Source of the DNA: Micromonospora pallida
GTDB taxonomy: Bacteria > Actinomycetota > Actinomycetes > Mycobacteriales > Micromonosporaceae
Assembly: GCF_900090325.1 (NCBI RefSeq)
Contig: NZ_FMHW01000002.1
Span: 5,147,001-5,211,000 of the forward strand
Length of the DNA: 64,000 nt
Direction of reading: 5' to 3'
Part shown: positions 62,448 through 64,000 of the stretch, piece by piece
Numbering within the stretch: the stretch's first letter is position 1
Layout of the letters: the number at the start of each line of letters is the position of its first letter
Program-made: the position numbers and the translations under genes
Notes under the pieces: model-generated
Database searches by the model: none
Seen by the model: only the letters and a program-made list of their open reading frames with translations
What the model was told of the DNA's origin: nothing

Positions 62448-62846
62448 GTGAGTTACCCGCCACCGTCCGAGCCGGGTTGGGGCGAGCAGCCGTACAAGGG
62501 CGAGCAGCCGCAACCGCACTGGGGTCAGCAGCCGCACTACGGCGAGCCGCCGCCGTACGCGCCCCCGCCGCCGTACGGACAGTTCGGACCGCCCCCGCCC
62601 ACCAGCGGGAACACGAACGTGATGGCGATCCTGTCGCTGGTCTTCGCGTTCGTGTTCTCCCCGGCCGGCATCGTCCTCGGGCACATGGCCCGTAAGCAGA
62701 TCCGGCAGACCCACGAGCAGGGCGAGCAGCTCGCCCTCTGGGGCATGATCCTGAGCTACGTCTTCACCGGGCTCTACCTGCTGTTCTGCTGCGGCTGGCT
62801 CGGCCTGGTGGTGTGGGCCGGCGCGAACAGCGGCACCACCACCTGA
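62448..62846 (+). CDS. DUF4190 membrane protein
   Basis: A 132-residue protein. A Pro/Gln/Tyr-rich N-terminus (about 55 residues with PQPHWGQQPHYGEPPPYAPP) is followed by a DUF4190 domain: NVMAILSLVFAFVFSPAGIV, LGHMARKQIRQT, EQGEQLALWGMILSYVFTGL. Two helices. GTG start with GAGGAGG upstream. Unknown function. Convergent with the SDR gene. Confidence 0.87.
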   Translation: MSYPPPSEPGWGEQPYKGEQPQPHWGQQPHYGEPPPYAPPPPYGQFGPPPPTSGNTNVMAILSLVFAFVFSPAGIVLGHMARKQIRQTHEQGEQLALWGMILSYVFTGLYLLFCCGWLGLVVWAGANSGTTT

Positions 62847-62849
62847 GTT

Positions 62850-63749
62850 TCAGCGGAACTGCGCCTCGCGGACGCTGTTCCCGCCGTCCACCACGAGCAT
62901 CTGCCCGGTGATGTACGAGGCGGCCGGCGAGCAGAGGAAGACGATCGCGGCGGCCACCTCGTCGGGCGTACCGGGCCGCCCGACCGGGGTGCCGAGCCCG
63001 TGCTTGATCTCCGCCACGGTCGACGCCGCAGTGTGGATGGTGCCCGGCGCCACCGCGTTGACCGTCACCCCGTCGGCGATCATCTCCATGGCCAGCGCCC
63101 GGGTCAGCCCGACCACGCCCGCCTTCGCCGCCGAGTACGCCGCCTCGGTGGGCAGGGCGTTGACCGCCCCGGCGGTGGCCGCGAGGTTCACGATCCGTCC
63201 CCAGCCGCGCTCGGCCATGCCCCCAATGAACGCCCGGCTGCACAGGAACGCGGTGTTCAGGTTCCGGTCGATCTCCGCCCGCCACTCGTCGTAGCTGAGC
63301 TGGGCCACCGGACGCAGCACCTCCGGGCTCGCCCGGCTGGCCAGACCGGCGTTGTTGACCAGCACCTCGACCTCGCCGAGCTGCTCCGCGACGGCGTCGG
63401 CCAATGCGGCTACCTCGGCTTCGTCAGTGAGGTCGGCGACGAACCCGGTGGCCCCGAGTTCACTGGCCCGCTCGTGGATTCGCCGGGTGGTGGAGACGAT
63501 GGCGACCCGGGCACCGAGATCGGTCAGCCGGCGTGCCGTGGCGTAACCGATGCCGTCCGGGCTGCCGGCGCCGGTCACCAGCGCCACCCGCCCGTCCAGC
63601 CGCATGGTCACCGGCTCGGGCAGGGGCACCGGATCGTCCTGGTCGGCCAGTGCCGCCGCAAGCGAGGCACGGGTCCGTCGGGCCATCCCCGGGCGGCTCG
63701 CGTCCCGACGGGATCGGCTGGGACGGTCCGCGCGCGCGTCAATCGCCAT
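62850..63749 (-). CDS. Short-chain dehydrogenase/reductase
   Basis: A 299-residue SDR with an N-terminal extension of about 48 Arg-rich residues. The core begins at [14 protein letters not shown] and has the cofactor loop [18 protein letters not shown] and the active-site YSAAK, with the C-terminal [10 protein letters not shown]. Substrate unknown. The ATG at 63749 has AGGA eight bases before it; a start at 63605 would give the bare domain. Its stop is four bases past the convergent DUF4190 gene. Confidence 0.9.
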   Translation of the reverse strand: MAIDARADRPSRSRRDASRPGMARRTRASLAAALADQDDPVPLPEPVTMRLDGRVALVTGAGSPDGIGYATARRLTDLGARVAIVSTTRRIHERASELGATGFVADLTDEAEVAALADAVAEQLGEVEVLVNNAGLASRASPEVLRPVAQLSYDEWRAEIDRNLNTAFLCSRAFIGGMAERGWGRIVNLAATAGAVNALPTEAAYSAAKAGVVGLTRALAMEMIADGVTVNAVAPGTIHTAASTVAEIKHGLGTPVGRPGTPDEVAAAIVFLCSPAASYITGQMLVVDGGNSVREAQFR

Positions 63750-63870
63750 GCCGCCGATCCTGCCCTGCGCCACAGGGTCCGGGCAACGCGGCACCCGGTA
63801 ACGCGTTGCCCGGCTGTCGCCCGGGGTGACTACCCTGACGGCGCAGCCAGGACACGACGGAGATGACGCG

Positions 63871-64000
63871 ATGACATATCCCTCACCCTCGGAATGGCAG
63901 GACCCGGCCCGGTCGGATCCCTCCTCCGCCCCACCGGTCGACCCGACCCGGTCGATGACCGACCCGCCGGTGCCGGCGCAGCCGGCCGGGGTGGACCCGT
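63871..64000 (+). CDS. Start of a Pro-rich protein, cut by the window end
   Basis: The first 43 codons of an open frame, [17 protein letters not shown], rich in Pro, Ser and Asp, with GGAG eight bases before ATG 63871. It resembles the disordered N-termini of the DUF4190 and DUF4352 proteins here. The rest lies outside the window. Confidence 0.6.
   Translation, partial: MTYPSPSEWQDPARSDPSSAPPVDPTRSMTDPPVPAQPAGVDP

Overview
The window is about 64 kb of very GC-rich DNA (mostly above 70% on the lines I read) with many GTG starts, strong GGAGG-type ribosome binding sites and short gene overlaps. Gene content and order point to an actinomycete of the Micromonosporaceae, close to Micromonospora or Salinispora. 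Support: the tRNA-Gln-glmU-prs-rplY-pth block, the pmt/metG/tatD/ksgA/ispE block, and the galU-moeA-rimJ-sepX run next to a divergent 5-formyltetrahydrofolate cyclo-ligase and FmdB/Ruc-type gene, an order shared with Mycobacterium. The genus is an inference; there is no rRNA gene in the window.

Layout. 0.1-5.3 kb: a LacI regulator, then sulfate activation (cysD-cysN) with a CysQ-type phosphatase, then pth. 5.4-9.3 kb: rplY, prs, glmU and tRNA-Gln. 9.7-13.4 kb: a TetR regulator, two tandem DUF4383 membrane proteins and an ABC-F ATPase. 13.8-23.9 kb: ispE, ksgA, tatD, an unknown gene, an alpha/beta hydrolase, metG, a membrane protein and a protein O-mannosyltransferase. 24.3-33.9 kb: accessory and secreted functions: an HNH nuclease, a phosphopantetheinyl transferase, DUF4352 and LPXTG surface proteins, a probable immunity-type protein and two tandem subtilisins. 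33.9-40.0 kb: the most foreign part: an acetyltransferase, two coupled membrane proteins, a divergent receiver-like gene and a large beta-solenoid membrane protein of much lower GC with six TTA codons, followed by decayed DNA up to tRNA-Ala. 40.3-51.5 kb: sepX, rimJ, moeA, galU, a frameshifted diguanylate cyclase, the cyclo-ligase, a CIRCE-controlled FmdB/Ruc-like gene, a SAF protein, Fur and MpaB proteins. 51.5-64 kb: a RecB-like nuclease, PHP phosphatase, sigma factor with a coupled membrane partner, PH-domain protein, SPOUT methyltransferase, MaoC protein, thioredoxin, acyl-CoA dehydrogenase and an SDR.

How the genes work together. CysD and CysN make APS, and CysQ removes the bisphosphate nucleotide by-product. 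GlmU and GalU make UDP-sugars for the wall. Pmt mannosylates exported proteins, of which this window has several candidates with Thr/Pro-rich segments. The Ruc-like gene carries a perfect HrcA operator and is predicted to be heat-inducible.

Points most worth following: a 17/18 inverted repeat that buries the ribosome binding site of one DUF4383 gene; the low-GC solenoid gene and its divergent cREC-like neighbour; a one-base deletion in a G run that splits a diguanylate cyclase inside its HAMP domain; two copies of a palindromic element with the same 16-bp stem and 14-nt loop; and a lone CebR-like operator in front of trxA. All domain assignments come from reading motifs by eye, without database searches.
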